Below are positions 34,656-45,710 of a stretch of 64,000 nucleotides of DNA, one piece after another. How positions within the stretch are numbered: the first letter of the stretch is position 1; each line of letters opens with the position of its first letter. Source of the stretch: Corythucha ciliata (taxonomy: Eukaryota > Arthropoda > Insecta > Hemiptera > Tingidae); assembly GCA_038030265.1 (NCBI GenBank), contig CM075939.1, positions 7,049,253 to 7,113,252 of the forward strand, given 5' to 3'. The notes beneath the pieces were generated by a model. It ran no database searches. It was not told where the DNA came from and saw only the letters and a list, made by a program, of their open reading frames with translations. A program made the position numbers and the translations under genes.

Positions 34656-35912
34656 CACTAGCACGCAACAATTTTACAGGCGGCACAGGAGAGCGTTGAA
34701 CATCCAATTTTTAAAGAAACAACCATTAGCTAAAAAAAAAGGGCGTTTCACAGAACTTGTGAAGTGGAACAGAAGACAATGATTAAGTGGGCGACGGGGG
34801 GAGGGGGAGTCGGCTAAAAATTCTAGATTGTGTGCACGCAGGGTACCGTGCAGGCGAAGACGCACCACCCGAGTTAAAATTGAAGAAAAAAGACAAAACA
34901 AAACAAAAACAACAACTAACATCGTAAGGTAAAATGCTAATTGATACATAAATCTTGAGGGTTTGAGCATTGAGACATCTATCTCTTCCCACCCCCGTCC
35001 AGTCTTACCGTGCATCCCCCCCCCCATCCTCGTTGATCGCAACAGAGAGGGACCTTTAAAAGGAAAAGATCATTATCAAAATTCAGCACTCTCTTGGTGT
35101 TGTGAGGAGCACCCCAAGATGCTTCTTTTCTTCTTACTCGGCTTATCATACGTCTTGGTCAGATACATTTCGTGTTTTGCTGTTTGTTTGCCTTTTTTTT
35201 CGCTTTTTTTTTCTTCGAGAGAGGTCAATGATTTTATTTTCTTAAGCTCTTTTTCAGTGGGAACGTTATACTTTAGGGCCAAAAAATTCAAATCCATAGC
35301 CCTCTCTCGTTTTTAAAAGTCACACTCGGCGTTCTCACACTTTTACTTAACAAAAAATACTGTTCTTTCCCTCATTTTTTTTTTTAAAAAAAGGTCCTAT
35401 TATTGTTTATTATAAGCGTGTAATAACCCGAAGGATGAATAAAGGAATGACCAAAAAGAGATTCTCAAAATAGAGACAGAGCGCCGGGGGTTAAAACTGG
35501 AACGGGGGTGGAACGGCATAACCGTAGGAAAAGATATTAGGGTAATAAGAGAGGAATGAGAATGATGATGAGAACAGAGTCCCGGTGGTGTGTGTGGGGG
35601 GGGGGGGAGGATAAAACGTCGCATCTGTATCTTCAGTGTGAAGTAAAGCTCATGAAAAAAGAACCTTTTTTAAAAGGAAATCTCTCTCCCCCCCCTCCCA
35701 CCACCACACCGGCCCTTCTCAGAGAGTTGTTGCTCATCGGTCACAAGTTGAAAACATTCCCGCACGTATAGACTCAATTGTTCCCTTCAAAGCTTTCACG
35801 GGATCAAGTGGAATGAAACAAAAAAAAAAAAAGAAAAAGGAAGTCACAAAACTTCAATTTTGAAAAGGGAGGAAAAATATTAAAAAATAAAAATAAATAA
35901 ATTGAGACTTAC
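34656..35912. other. Non-repetitive DNA, intron by inference
   Basis: Contains C and T runs. The minus-strand open frame at 35076-35297 is lysine-rich through A-runs and lacks splice or domain support, so it is not annotated as coding. Confidence 0.45.
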
Positions 35913-35997
35913 TTTGCATTTATCCTGCCCGGTGTCGGGTGGTGTTTGATTATACGCCTCGCCTTCAGCCAGTTTAGTGCCGCCCCTCCTTTTCGTT
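35913..35997 (-). CDS. Internal exon upstream of the GoLoco exon
   Basis: 85-bp minus-strand exon. Acceptor TTTTCTTTCGCAG lies upstream of 35997 with a strong pyrimidine tract; donor GCAAA/GTAAGT follows 35913. One frame (after a split first codon) reads TKRRGGTKLAEGEAYNQT then PPDTGQDKCK and ends exactly on a codon boundary, matching the phase-0 start of the exon at 24172. A second frame is also open, so the choice rests on this phase match. I do not recognise the peptide. By position it would be N-terminal to the GoLoco motif of a Rap1GAP-like protein. Confidence 0.6.
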
Positions 35998-37929
35998 CTG
36001 CGAAAGAAAATAAAAATCTGTTAACTATAACTTTTTAACCTCATTGTAATGCACAAAATTATTATTAATTTTTATGAGAAAACTAATTTGTTGAAAAAGC
36101 CTTATAGAAATGAAAATTCTATTCGAGTTTCTGAATCGGCGTAGAATCAATTTTGATATTATCTGTTAGCCGCGTCCACTGACAGGTTGTTACTCCGAGA
36201 TCGGCCATGATTTTTTTTTTTTTTTTTTTTCAATTCAAAAGTTATTATTAAGCAAGTGGGAAGAGAGGCAATTTGCAGCGTAAAACAGCTTCTGTAACAG
36301 CTTGTATAGGAGAAACGTGATGAGCAGAGAAGGCTTTGATACATGAATTTCTAATAGACGGATTATATTTATTTTGAACAACAAACAAGACATGTTTCAT
36401 CTCCCCCACTGCCTGCCATTACAACTTAAAACCATCTTTCGGCCCACCGTGATATCAAAGCGAAAGGTTTAAAAAAGAAGTCAGAAAACTGGTTACAACA
36501 CTATCAGGCTTACATATCGAAACATTCATCTTATTCATGAACGTTCACCCTTTCTCTCAAATGGACAGACAGACAACAAGAAGACAGATTAGTGCTCAGA
36601 GAAACTTTCCTTTTTATTGAATAGAGTGAAACATAATTCATTGTATACGTTTAAAGTGACCCAATGCATCAGCGTAAATGTATTTTTATTCTTCCAGTTA
36701 TCGTTAATTATTATCCCCCCTCGCCCCCCGCGCTATTGGACAGACAGTACAATGGGCTACTCAATGGGCTAATCTCGTGTGCATTTTTTAAAATAAAAAA
36801 TCCTGATTTGACTAGAGGTGACGGTCCATTCACTCATCGGTCTTCAACGCAGCAAAAAAAAAAAAAAAGATGGGACGTCTGTTCAGAATAACGGAACAGC
36901 TTAATAATATTAGTCCCCTCATGACTTAATGTTTGCCCCCTGAGGACGTCTAATGAAAAAAAAAAAATCGTGATTATAATTTCTGGGTCGAGTCTAAAAA
37001 AGCTTCCACATTTCTCACCCTGCCACCCCCTCCCAACCATCACTTTTTTTTAGAATTCTTCTCCTTCACGGCTTGAGCAGCGGGAGAAATCAGATATACA
37101 GCTTCAATAGGTAATTGAAAATAGTATTCCTACTCCTACGGATATGTATATTTTTCAAGGAGCCATTCCGTGGCCAGCAAACGGTCTACTGCCCCAAATG
37201 AAGATATCGATAATAATAATAATAATAATATTTTCAATGAGAAACACTCGAATTTAGACTTTTTTTATTTTTTATTTTTAATCTGCATCGGAGAAAGTGT
37301 GAAACACGTCTTTTTTATCTATGATGCCCCCTTCAAACTGACAAAACTGTGAGACAAGACTCGTGAGTCGTGACATTTTTCATCTTCAAAATACTTATTT
37401 ACATAGCAACAGGGGGGGAAAAATTGACACAGTAGCCTTGCCCTCTTGGCCGGTGCGGTGTAACCAGTCGGGCGTTGACGGCGGTCAGTGCGTGTAAAAC
37501 TCGAGGGAGGAGTGAGGGATGGAGTAGATGGGAATTTCCGACGAAATGTAGAAAAGTGCCTGTCAAGGTTGATCGAAACAGAAGTGGTGTAGTAAATTAA
37601 TACCTTGATAGCAACGGCGAATAATTTTTTTTTTTAAAGGGGGTTATCGGGACTAAAAACACCGTTAATGTAGAGCTTGACGCGTTTTTTTTTTTTCACG
37701 AGGGCTGTAAAATAATGCGGGCAAAAGATTTAATCGGCCAGGACATCCCATTATTACGGACTATACTTTTATTCAAGCATAAATAAATCATTTCGTTCAT
37801 CACCCGTGTATAGTTAGATCCGTGACGCAGTAGCGTTACCAGAATGAAGGAACGCGGGGAGGGGGCAGACCGCCTTGGCCAGCAATTCAGAGGGAACCCT
37901 CGAAAAACTGTTTGGTCCTGTGGTCTCAC
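35998..37929 (-). other. Inferred intron, 1.9 kb, non-repetitive
   Basis: Lies between the candidate first exon and the 85-bp exon. It holds a T run at 36208-36229, an AAT microsatellite and several A and C runs. No other exon is evident. Confidence 0.35.
37208..37232. repeat. (AAT)n microsatellite
   Basis: About eight ATA/AAT trinucleotide copies in a row. Confidence 0.85.
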
Positions 37930-38039
37930 CTCCGGGAGAGACAGGAAGTTGTAGTGACTGTACAGTTGTAGTGAGTGTAATAACAGCCTTCGATTGACGT
38001 TTTCATTTTTAGAAAAAGTGCGGAGGGAAGGTTAGTCAT
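37930..38039 (-). CDS. Possible first coding exon of the GoLoco gene
   Basis: On the minus strand ATG at 38039 lies in CCACCATGA, a good initiation context. It opens MTNLPSALFLKMKTSIEG, then CYYTHYN and CTVTTTSCLSR, ending in CCGGAG/GTGAGA, a usable donor. The exon leaves two bases (AG) of a codon, exactly the phase required by the exon beginning at 35997. The same frame stays open upstream to another ATG at 38186, so the start is uncertain. The peptide is not recognised; phase agreement has a one-in-three chance of being accidental. Confidence 0.35.
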
Positions 38040-38190
38040 GGTGGGAGGAAGAAGTTCCGAATTCCTTGTTAGCACAACTGCCGCAAAAATGATGCTAGCG
38101 GATGGAAACTTGGCACAAAAATGGATCATGCAGAGCCCTAGCCTACAAGTACACAAAGCTGTACAAGTAAACAAAACTCGTGGCAATTAT

Positions 38191-40330
38191 TGCGAAAAAC
38201 AACGCTAATTCGAGTTTAAACTGGACCAAAATGGCAAATTCACAACTCAAATGGGGAAAAATCGCCTATTAATAAAAAAAAGATCATAGATAATGTGCTA
38301 ATTCGCTGCAAAATTATCAGAAAACGCTATTTCACAGCTGAAATGAAGAAAAATCAATAATGCGCGGCTGAAATTGAGAAAACGATAATCTGTACAGCTT
38401 CTGAAAGAATCGAGGCTCAAACTGAGAAATAGCGCTAATCCGTAGAAAAAAATTGCTCACGCGGGCTAAAACCTAAAAAAACTACGCGGCTAGAATTGAC
38501 AAAAATATTAATTATCGGGGCCAACTTTAAGAAAAACTCTAATTTTCAACTCAAACTGAGAAAAAAGTGCTAATTGGCTGCAAAAAAATGGCCCAACTGC
38601 AGCTGAAAATGAGGAAAACGCCCAATCGTGGCTAAAATGGAGGAAAATCGCCAAACAAACGAAAGAATCCCTACTGCACTGCTAAAATTGATTAAAAGCA
38701 CTAACCCTTGGGCAAAATTGGTTAAAGTTGTAGCGTGCCCACAGCTAACAAACCTCAATTTTTATTTTAAAAAATAACAAATATTATGTTAAAAAAACAA
38801 CATAAGTCAGTTTGATCGCGAGTTCGTATTTTCCCAATTTTTTCATTGTCGTTATAAACAAGATCTCTAAATTTTTCGTTGGCCGTTATTTTGTATACCG
38901 AAGAGAGCGCGACCCACAAAGTCACTAAACCTTGAAAAATTGAGAAAACGCAAATGCGTAGCTTCTGTTCGAGGCCAAAACTAAACAATAAACGCTAATC
39001 CATAGCAAAAATTGAAGGAAAAATGCCAACGTGGGACTGAAGTGTAAAAAAAAACCAGCTAATATTGAAAAATTCACTATAATTAGCCTGTCATAAATAA
39101 ATAAAAACTCTCGTTTTCAGCTCAAATTGGGAAAAAGTGTTATTCCCGGCTAAAATTTGAGGAAATCACGAATTCGTGGCTGAAAAATTCAGGTAATTCG
39201 CGAATTCACAGATTAGAAACGCTTCAAAGCAGCTGAAGTTGAAAAAAACGCGAATTTACGGCTAAAATTGAGGAAAATAATAGCGGATAAAGTGTGTTGG
39301 AATTTCTAATTCCGCCTTCTGACGACAACTTTGGGACTAAAATTGAGGTAAACGGCAAATTCATGGTTATAAGTAAAAGAAAAAACACTGATTCACGGCT
39401 AGAACTGAGATGAAGTCCTACTCTACATATAATTGAAAATGAAAAAAATCAGTAATTATACTGGCTAGAATGAAGAGAAAAGTAAATTTTCAGCCTAAAT
39501 TTAAACAAAAAGTGCTAATACACTGTCAAAAATGGAAGAATTGCCGATTTGCAGTAAAAATATCGGAAAACGCCAATTCGTGGCTAAAATGAACAAAATT
39601 CGCTAACACACGGGCTAGAAATAGCTACTGCACTGCTAAAATTACGAAAAAGCGCTAATTTACGGCTAAAATTGAGACAAATTTAAATTTGCGTCAAAAA
39701 TTGGAAATACGTTAATTCGCGGCTTCCTCGGGAGACTTTGAGGCTAAAATTGAGAAAAAGCGCTAATTTATAGCTATGAGTGATAAACTCGCAAATTCGC
39801 GGCTAAAACTGAGACGAAATCGCTATTCCGCAGTGTATGGTTACGATGAACAAAAAATGCTAATTTGTGGTAAACATTTCGAGAATTTTACGGCTAATAT
39901 TGAGTAATTTTCAGCTAATACTGAGTAAACCGCTATAGAAATAATCGCTAATTTGCAGCTAAAATTGTGGAAAACGCCAACTCGAGGAAAGTTAAAGAAA
40001 CATCGCTGATTCACATGATACCAAATCTACTTTGCTGCTAAAGTTGGAGAAAAGTGCATATTTTTGTCTTTATGGTGGGGGGGGGGATTACCCCGCTAAT
40101 CAGTTGCTAATTAGCGGCGAAAAGCGCTAACTTGCTGTTAAAGTTGACAAAAAGCACTCATTCGCGGCTAAAATGGAGAAATTCGCAGTTTAAATTTGGC
40201 ATAAGCGCTGTTTAGCGGATAGACTGTGGAAATAGCGGTAATTTGCCTACAATATATGGAAAAGGCCATGGCTAAAATTAGGAAAAGGCCTTAGAGGTTA
40301 CCAATAGAGGTTTTATGTATGGTTGGAGAC
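38191..40330 (+). repeat. Minisatellite family A array, forward
   Basis: Forward diverged units, with a short unique stretch near 38750-38930 and a G run near 40078-40087. No gene. Confidence 0.82.
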
Positions 40331-40454
40331 TTTTAGGGGCCTCTTGAAGATTTCCGCACCGGGCCCCGATATAGGTCCACTAGTGACCTCACCTCCTTTT
40401 CAGCTCACGATCCACCAGTGCTCGCCGGTTCGGTACTAAATACTTGGTGACAAC

Positions 40455-40629
40455 CAGGGGCGTACCTAGAAATCCTTCCGGAGGGGGCGATTCTGGCAGT
40501 TCGCAGGCTACTAAGGGCCAGCGAGGGATGGGTGTTGTAATGGATGCCCTTCGTATTGCTGGGACTTCGCAAAAACCAGGCTAAAATCGGCCTCCCGGAG
40601 GGGGCGATCCACCTCTGGGTACGCCACTG
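40455..40629. mobile_element. 175-bp hAT-like MITE
   Basis: Ends CAGGGGCGTACCTAG and CTGGGTACGCCACTG are inverted copies with two mismatches. The exact 8-bp duplication GTGACAAC flanks it (40447-40454, 40630-40637). Internal CCGGAGGGGGCGAT occurs twice in direct orientation. Same terminal-repeat family as 25163 and 63749. Confidence 0.85.
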
Positions 40630-40927
40630 GTGACAACTTGCCTACTTTTTTTTGCGCATCGCGGCGCAGCGCCATTTCGCGCTGCAACATTTTGTTAACT
40701 TGTCTATTGAAGGACCTGATGTTTTTGAATTATTTATTTTTCGTGTTTTTCGCACTATCTGCCGTCAAAATCGAAGTTTTGAAAAGTATTTTAAATTGTA
40801 TTTGTATTTTATTCAAAATACAATTCAAAAAGAAATTGTATTTCAGTATTTAAAATACATTTTTGAAAGTATTTTGGGCTTTGTATTTAAAATACATTTT
40901 CAAAGTATTTTGCCCACCCCACAAGTG
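40630..40927. other. Spacer with internal AAAATACA-type redundancy
   Basis: Low-complexity stretch where TATTTTAAAT/ATTTAAAATAC phrases recur (40780-40915). Open frames 40638-40939 reflect low complexity, not coding. Confidence 0.45.
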
Positions 40928-41560
40928 GTTCACAAGTGAAGAAATCTGCTATAACCAGGAGCTAAAATGTTGAAAAACGCCAATTCGTCGCTAAAATTGA
41001 GAGAATTCGCTAATTCACGAGACACAAACGCCAATTTCCTCTTCAAATGGAGAAAAAGAGCTAATTCACGTAGAGCAGTGATTAAAATTGCTAACTAGTG
41101 AGTATAATTAAGAAAAACGTTAATTCGCGTTCGAAATTGCGGAAAATCACTAATTCGCGGATAAAATGCAGAAAAAATCGCTAAATCGCGGTGGGTGGGT
41201 GGGGGGAGTGTACAAAAAACGATGAATCGCAGATACAGAAAAGATAAAAATCATTATTTCGCGGCTCAAGTCGAGAGGAACGCTAATTCGCGGCAAAAAT
41301 GGACCAAAAACACTCAATTTGCGGCTAAAATTGAATAAAACGCTGATTCCCGGCTTTAATCGAATACTCCTAACTCTTAGTAACTTCGCTGGTTAAAGCG
41401 GGGAAAAAGAGCTAACTCATAGCAAAAAGTGAAACGAAATTGTTAATTCTGTGCAAAAAACATAGATAAAATGTGATAAAATCGCTAATTCGCTGCTAAA
41501 ATTCAGAAAAATTGCTAATTCACTGCTAAATACTTGAATACCGTGAGAAATTCGCGAATT
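40928..41560 (+). repeat. Minisatellite family A, module copy 2
   Basis: Direct repeat of 32833-33400 at an 8,095-bp offset, with one extra block of about 100 bp at about 41054-41155. Confidence 0.87.
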
Positions 41561-42480
41561 TGTGGCTAAACTTTGAAAATAGTTCAAATTCCAATGAAAG
41601 TTTCCAGGACTAATTGACAGTTGGGATGGTTAAATTGACAGGTTGAACGAAATTTCCAGTTTCAAGGACAAATGCCTGTTGATAGTTTCCACGACGAAAT
41701 TAACTGTTGCAATTGACAGTTTCAGGGACGAAATCGGCAGTTTTGAATGATTCTAGAAAGAAATTGACAGTTTATAGGACGAAAATGACTGTTTCGAGGA
41801 CGAAATTTACAGTTTCCGCAGGACGAAATCGACAGTTTAAAGAACAAAATTTACAGTTTCCAGGACAAATGTCCATTGACCGTTTCCAGGACGAAGTTGA
41901 CAGATTTGAACATTTATTTGACAGAAATTTACAGATTCGAGGGCGAAATTGACAGTTTCTAGTATGACATTGGCTGTTTTAGAATGATATCGACAGTTTC
42001 AACGACGAAATTGTTAGTTTTGAATAACGAAATTGAGCTTTCATAAGACGAAATGGACAGTCGTAATTAACAGATAATAGGGCAAAATTGACAGTGTTAA
42101 GTCAACATTGATAGTTTTAACTAGAAATTTACAGTTCCCAGAACATAATTGACAGTTTCTAGGACAACATTGACAATTATTTATGACAAAGTTGACAGTT
42201 CCTCAGGTGAAATTGACAGTTTAAAGGACGGCATTGTTGTCGAGAGTTTCTAGTAATCGTCTGGTTCTGGTGAAGTGGCTCAGTAACGTCATGTTGTGTG
42301 AGCCCCCAACTGCGTGCCGTTGAATGTCAAAATCAAGTTTTGCGTTCTTCTGTTACGTAGAAGGAAATTGACAGACCCCAAGTCAAAACGGTCAGTTTAT
42401 TGGGCGAAATTGTGAGATTTTAAAGTCGAAATTGACAGTTTTAAGGACGAAATTGACAGTTGCCGAGGGAGAGGCTAAGA
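41561..42480 (+). repeat. Minisatellite family B, module copy 2
   Basis: Direct repeat of 33400-34449. It lacks about 120 bp present in copy 1 (33748-33850) and lacks the MITE at 34141-34272. Homology ends near TGTTACGT (42358); more B units follow. Confidence 0.85.
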
Positions 42481-42529
42481 AAATGCATAGTCTGAAAACC
42501 GAATTCTCGCGCTGAGTGAGTGACTGAGT

Positions 42530-43560
42530 TAATATTTTTTAGCGCGTGAATAGTCATTTTGGTGATCGTTAGGACACGAATAGTCAATTTGGTCATTTGG
42601 GGAACGCAAATGAGCGTTTTTCAAGGCGCGAATCTGTCAGTTTAGCCATTCTTTTGGGGGTAAATAGTATGGGAGGGGGGGTAAATTGTCAGTTGTACGG
42701 CTAGCTGATCCTTTTAGGGCCTAATCATCAGCCAGTTCTACCACTCTCAAGGATCAATCGACCCTGACGCTTTCCAAAGAGTGCCACGACCATAAGTTTG
42801 ACCATTTTTAGAGAGAATCTTTGAAGATTACAATTCTTAAAGCATTTAGTTTATTTGTGGCACGAATAGTCAGTTTAGCCATTTTTCAACAGTGTGGAAT
42901 TGTCTATTGTGCCATTTTTAGAGCGCGAATGCACAGTTTTGGCAATTCGCAGGGCACAAATCGTCAGTTCAAACATTTTCAATGGCGCGTTATTAACTAT
43001 TTTCAAGGCACATACAGTATTTTTGTGAATTTTTTGATGCGAATAACCAGTTGGGCTGTTGTAGCCAGTAAGGTCCAAATTGTTTTCAGTTTTACCAATA
43101 TTTGTAAGAAAATAGTCAGATTTGCATTTTTCTTTTTTTATTCGAATAGTCCACAAAGCTATTTCTATAGGGCCGAACGATCAGTTTGCCATGCAGGTCG
43201 TAAGTTGTGCCACTTTGGGTATTTTGAAAGCGCGAATCGTCAGTTTTGCCATTTTTAGGGCGTGAATAGCACGTTTGACTATTTCCAGAGGACGAATAAA
43301 GTCAATTTTAGGGTGCGAACGGCTAGTTTAGCCATTCATAAGGCACGAATCGCCAGATTCAATAATTTTTTTTTTATACAAATAGACTGTTTTGCCGTTT
43401 TAAAAGCGCACGAGTCGTCATTTTTCGAGCGTGAAAATTGTCATTTTGGCTATTTTCAGAGCACTAATTGTCAGTTTAGCCATTTAAAGTAGCGAATCGT
43501 CAGTATTTACTATTAAGGGGTGGAAATAGTCAATTTAGCTGTTTTTAGCCTGTTTGTGAG
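42530..43560 (+). repeat. Minisatellite family C array
   Basis: Units of about 30 bp (GCGCGAATCGTCAGTTTTGC-like cores). Open frames here are products of the array and shift between phases. Confidence 0.75.
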
Positions 43561-43810
43561 CGAAGCGCAAAGAGACCATGACAACCTACGTATGGTAATT
43601 GTTTTGGGCGCAGGTCAGTCAGTTTAGCCACATTCAAAGGTCGAATCGTTCCCTGACGCTCTGCAAAGGGCGCGACTGACCCAGTTAGACGGAAACACTT
43701 TGAGAACAAACACCGAGAAAAAGTGAAACAGAGAAAAAGTCTCGGTCTCGAAGATCGAGATCGAGATTGCATTTTCCGGGCCGAGATCGAGACTAAGTCT
43801 CATTTTCTCG
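43561..43810. other. Spacer rich in GAGATCGAGA
   Basis: CTCGGTCTCG and GAGATCGAGATCGAGA phrases form a short simple-sequence patch at 43738-43812 that also abuts the right side of the next MITE. Confidence 0.45.
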
Positions 43811-44083
43811 AGACTTAAGCGCCCCATACACTATGCGATTGCCTGCAGGCCGTCGCCTCAAGGCGACCGTCCGGCCAAAATCGACGGGCAACATTCACTG
43901 TCAGTCAACGATCTCACGTCCGATCCTAGCCGGTCCTACGGCCACACACCTTCAGTTTTCACGGACTGCAGGTGGACTGCAGTCCATGGCCTTCAGATTA
44001 ACTGAAAGTGTGTGGGTAACCCCGATCGACGGCCTCACGATTGCCTTCAGTTAAACTTACAGTGTATGGGGCGCTTTAGTCTC
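43811..44083. mobile_element. MITE with 24-bp terminal inverted repeats
   Basis: AAGCGCCCCATACACT at 43817-43832 has its perfect complement at 44061-44076. With outer bases CGAGACT the inverted repeat is about 24 bp with one mismatch. The interior has short palindromes (GGACTGCAGGTGGACTGCAGTCC, read in parts). No convincing target duplication because the flanks are simple sequence. Confidence 0.65.
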
Positions 44084-44165
44084 GGTCTCGGTGTGATACA
44101 AAAAGCACGATGCGTATAGTGCAGGTATAGATCTTTTTACACAACAAATGAACCCAATCTAATGC

Positions 44166-45710
44166 TTCCCATCATATCATTCTAAAACTGCAAATGTCAT
44201 CCTAGAAACTGTCAATTTCGTCCTCGTATTTGCCCAAGAAACTTTCAACTGATTTCGGAAACTGACACGCGGTTTCCAAGCCCCTTCTGTCAAACTGTCA
44301 AATTCATCCTGGAAACTGTAAAATTCGTCCTCGAAACAGTCATTTTTTACCTATAAGGTGTCAATTTCTGTCTAAAATCATTCAAAACTGCCGATTTCGT
44401 CCTTGAAGCTGTCAATTTCGTCGTTCAAAACAGTTAATTTCGTCGTGAAAACTATCATTGAATTGGTATTTTTTTTCAAATTTTAGTCACAAATTCGCGA
44501 ATTTTTCACAGTAATTAAGTATTAAGCAGTGAATTAGCACTTTTTCTCTGTTTTAGCCAACGAAGTTTCCCTCACAAACAAAGAATCGGAATTTTCGATT
44601 AAAGCAAGGAATCAGCGTTTTATTCCATTTTAGCCACAAATTTAGTGCTTTTGGTCCATTTTAGCCGGAGATTAGCGTTCCCCTCAACTTGAGCCACGAA
44701 ATGGTGATTTTTCCTATTTTTGTATCTGCGATTCATCGTTTTTTGTACACTCCCCCCCCCCACACCATACGCGAATTGGCGATTTTTCTCATTTTCATCC
44801 GCGAATTTGCGATTTTTCTCAATTTCATCCTCGAAATTAGCGATTTTCTGTATTTTACACACTATAATTATAGCGATTTTACACAGCGCCCAGCGTGAAT
44901 TAGCTCCATTTTAGCAGCAAATTAGCGTTTGTGTCTCGTGAATTAGCGGTTTCTCTCAATTTTAGCGACGACGAATAGGCGTTTTTCAACAGTTTAGCTG
45001 CAGGTTTATAGTGATTTCTTCACTGAGCAGTGAATTATCAATTTTTCTCATTTTTAGCCGCGAATTACAGCGTTTTTCTCAATGCCCTCTGTGAGTTTAG
45101 CGCTTTTTCTCTATTTTTGCAGCAAGCTAGCGATTTTTCACTTTGTAAGCAGCGAAATAACACTGTTCCTCAATTTGAGATGTGAATAATTGGATTTTTT
45201 CTTAATTTTTAGTCACGTAAATCAGTGATTTCTCTCAATATTAGCCACAATTTCTCGGATTTTCGAAATGTGTAGCACCGCATTAGCAATTTTGTTACAT
45301 TTTGTTGTATGCATTAGCGTTTTTTCTCAGTTTTAACCTAGAAGTTGCCTTCAATTTTCGCCGCAAATTGAGAGTTTTTCTCTCTATTTTATCCGCGGAT
45401 TAACGTTTTTCTTTACTTTAGCCGTGACTTGGTGATTTTTTCATACTTATTTTCACACTTCAGCCGCGGAGTAGCGTATTTTCTCAATTTCAGCGGCGAG
45501 TAGCGATGAATGAATAAGCGATTCTCTCAAATTTTAGCCGCGAATAATCTTTTCCCCTAATTTTAGCGGCTAATGAACGCTTTTTCTCAATTTCAACCTC
45601 GAATTGGTCCCAATTCTAGTCGATATAATTTGAGATTTTCCGAAATTAGGTGAATTTCGCTGTTTGACGGTTAAAAAAAATCTGGTTCCGCGGCATACCG
45701 TAGGGTCATG
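44166..45710 (-). repeat. Inverted third copy of the B+A module
   Basis: Family B (44166-44460) then family A (44461-45640), both reverse orientation, collinear with the complement of about 32075-33930. It includes the GTACACTCCCCCCCCCCACAC landmark and, at the far end, TAACCGTC...AAATTC matching 32120-32145. More diverged than copy 2. Confidence 0.8.

Larger units (their letters stand above)
24173..35912 (-). other. Inferred 11.7-kb intron filled with repeats
   Basis: Between the two best exons. Donor AAA/GTAAGT at 35912 and acceptor TTTTCCAG at 24173 join in phase 0. It contains family A, B and C minisatellites, the hAT-like element at 25163-26989, the 1,336-bp tandem duplication and a TA-flanked MITE. 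It depends on both exons belonging to one gene. Confidence 0.5.

Noticed and set aside
35076..35297. Lysine-rich minus-strand frame between the two gene exons
   Set aside because: Lysines come from A-runs on that strand; there are no flanking splice signals, and inserting it would not be needed for the phase match of the neighbouring exons.
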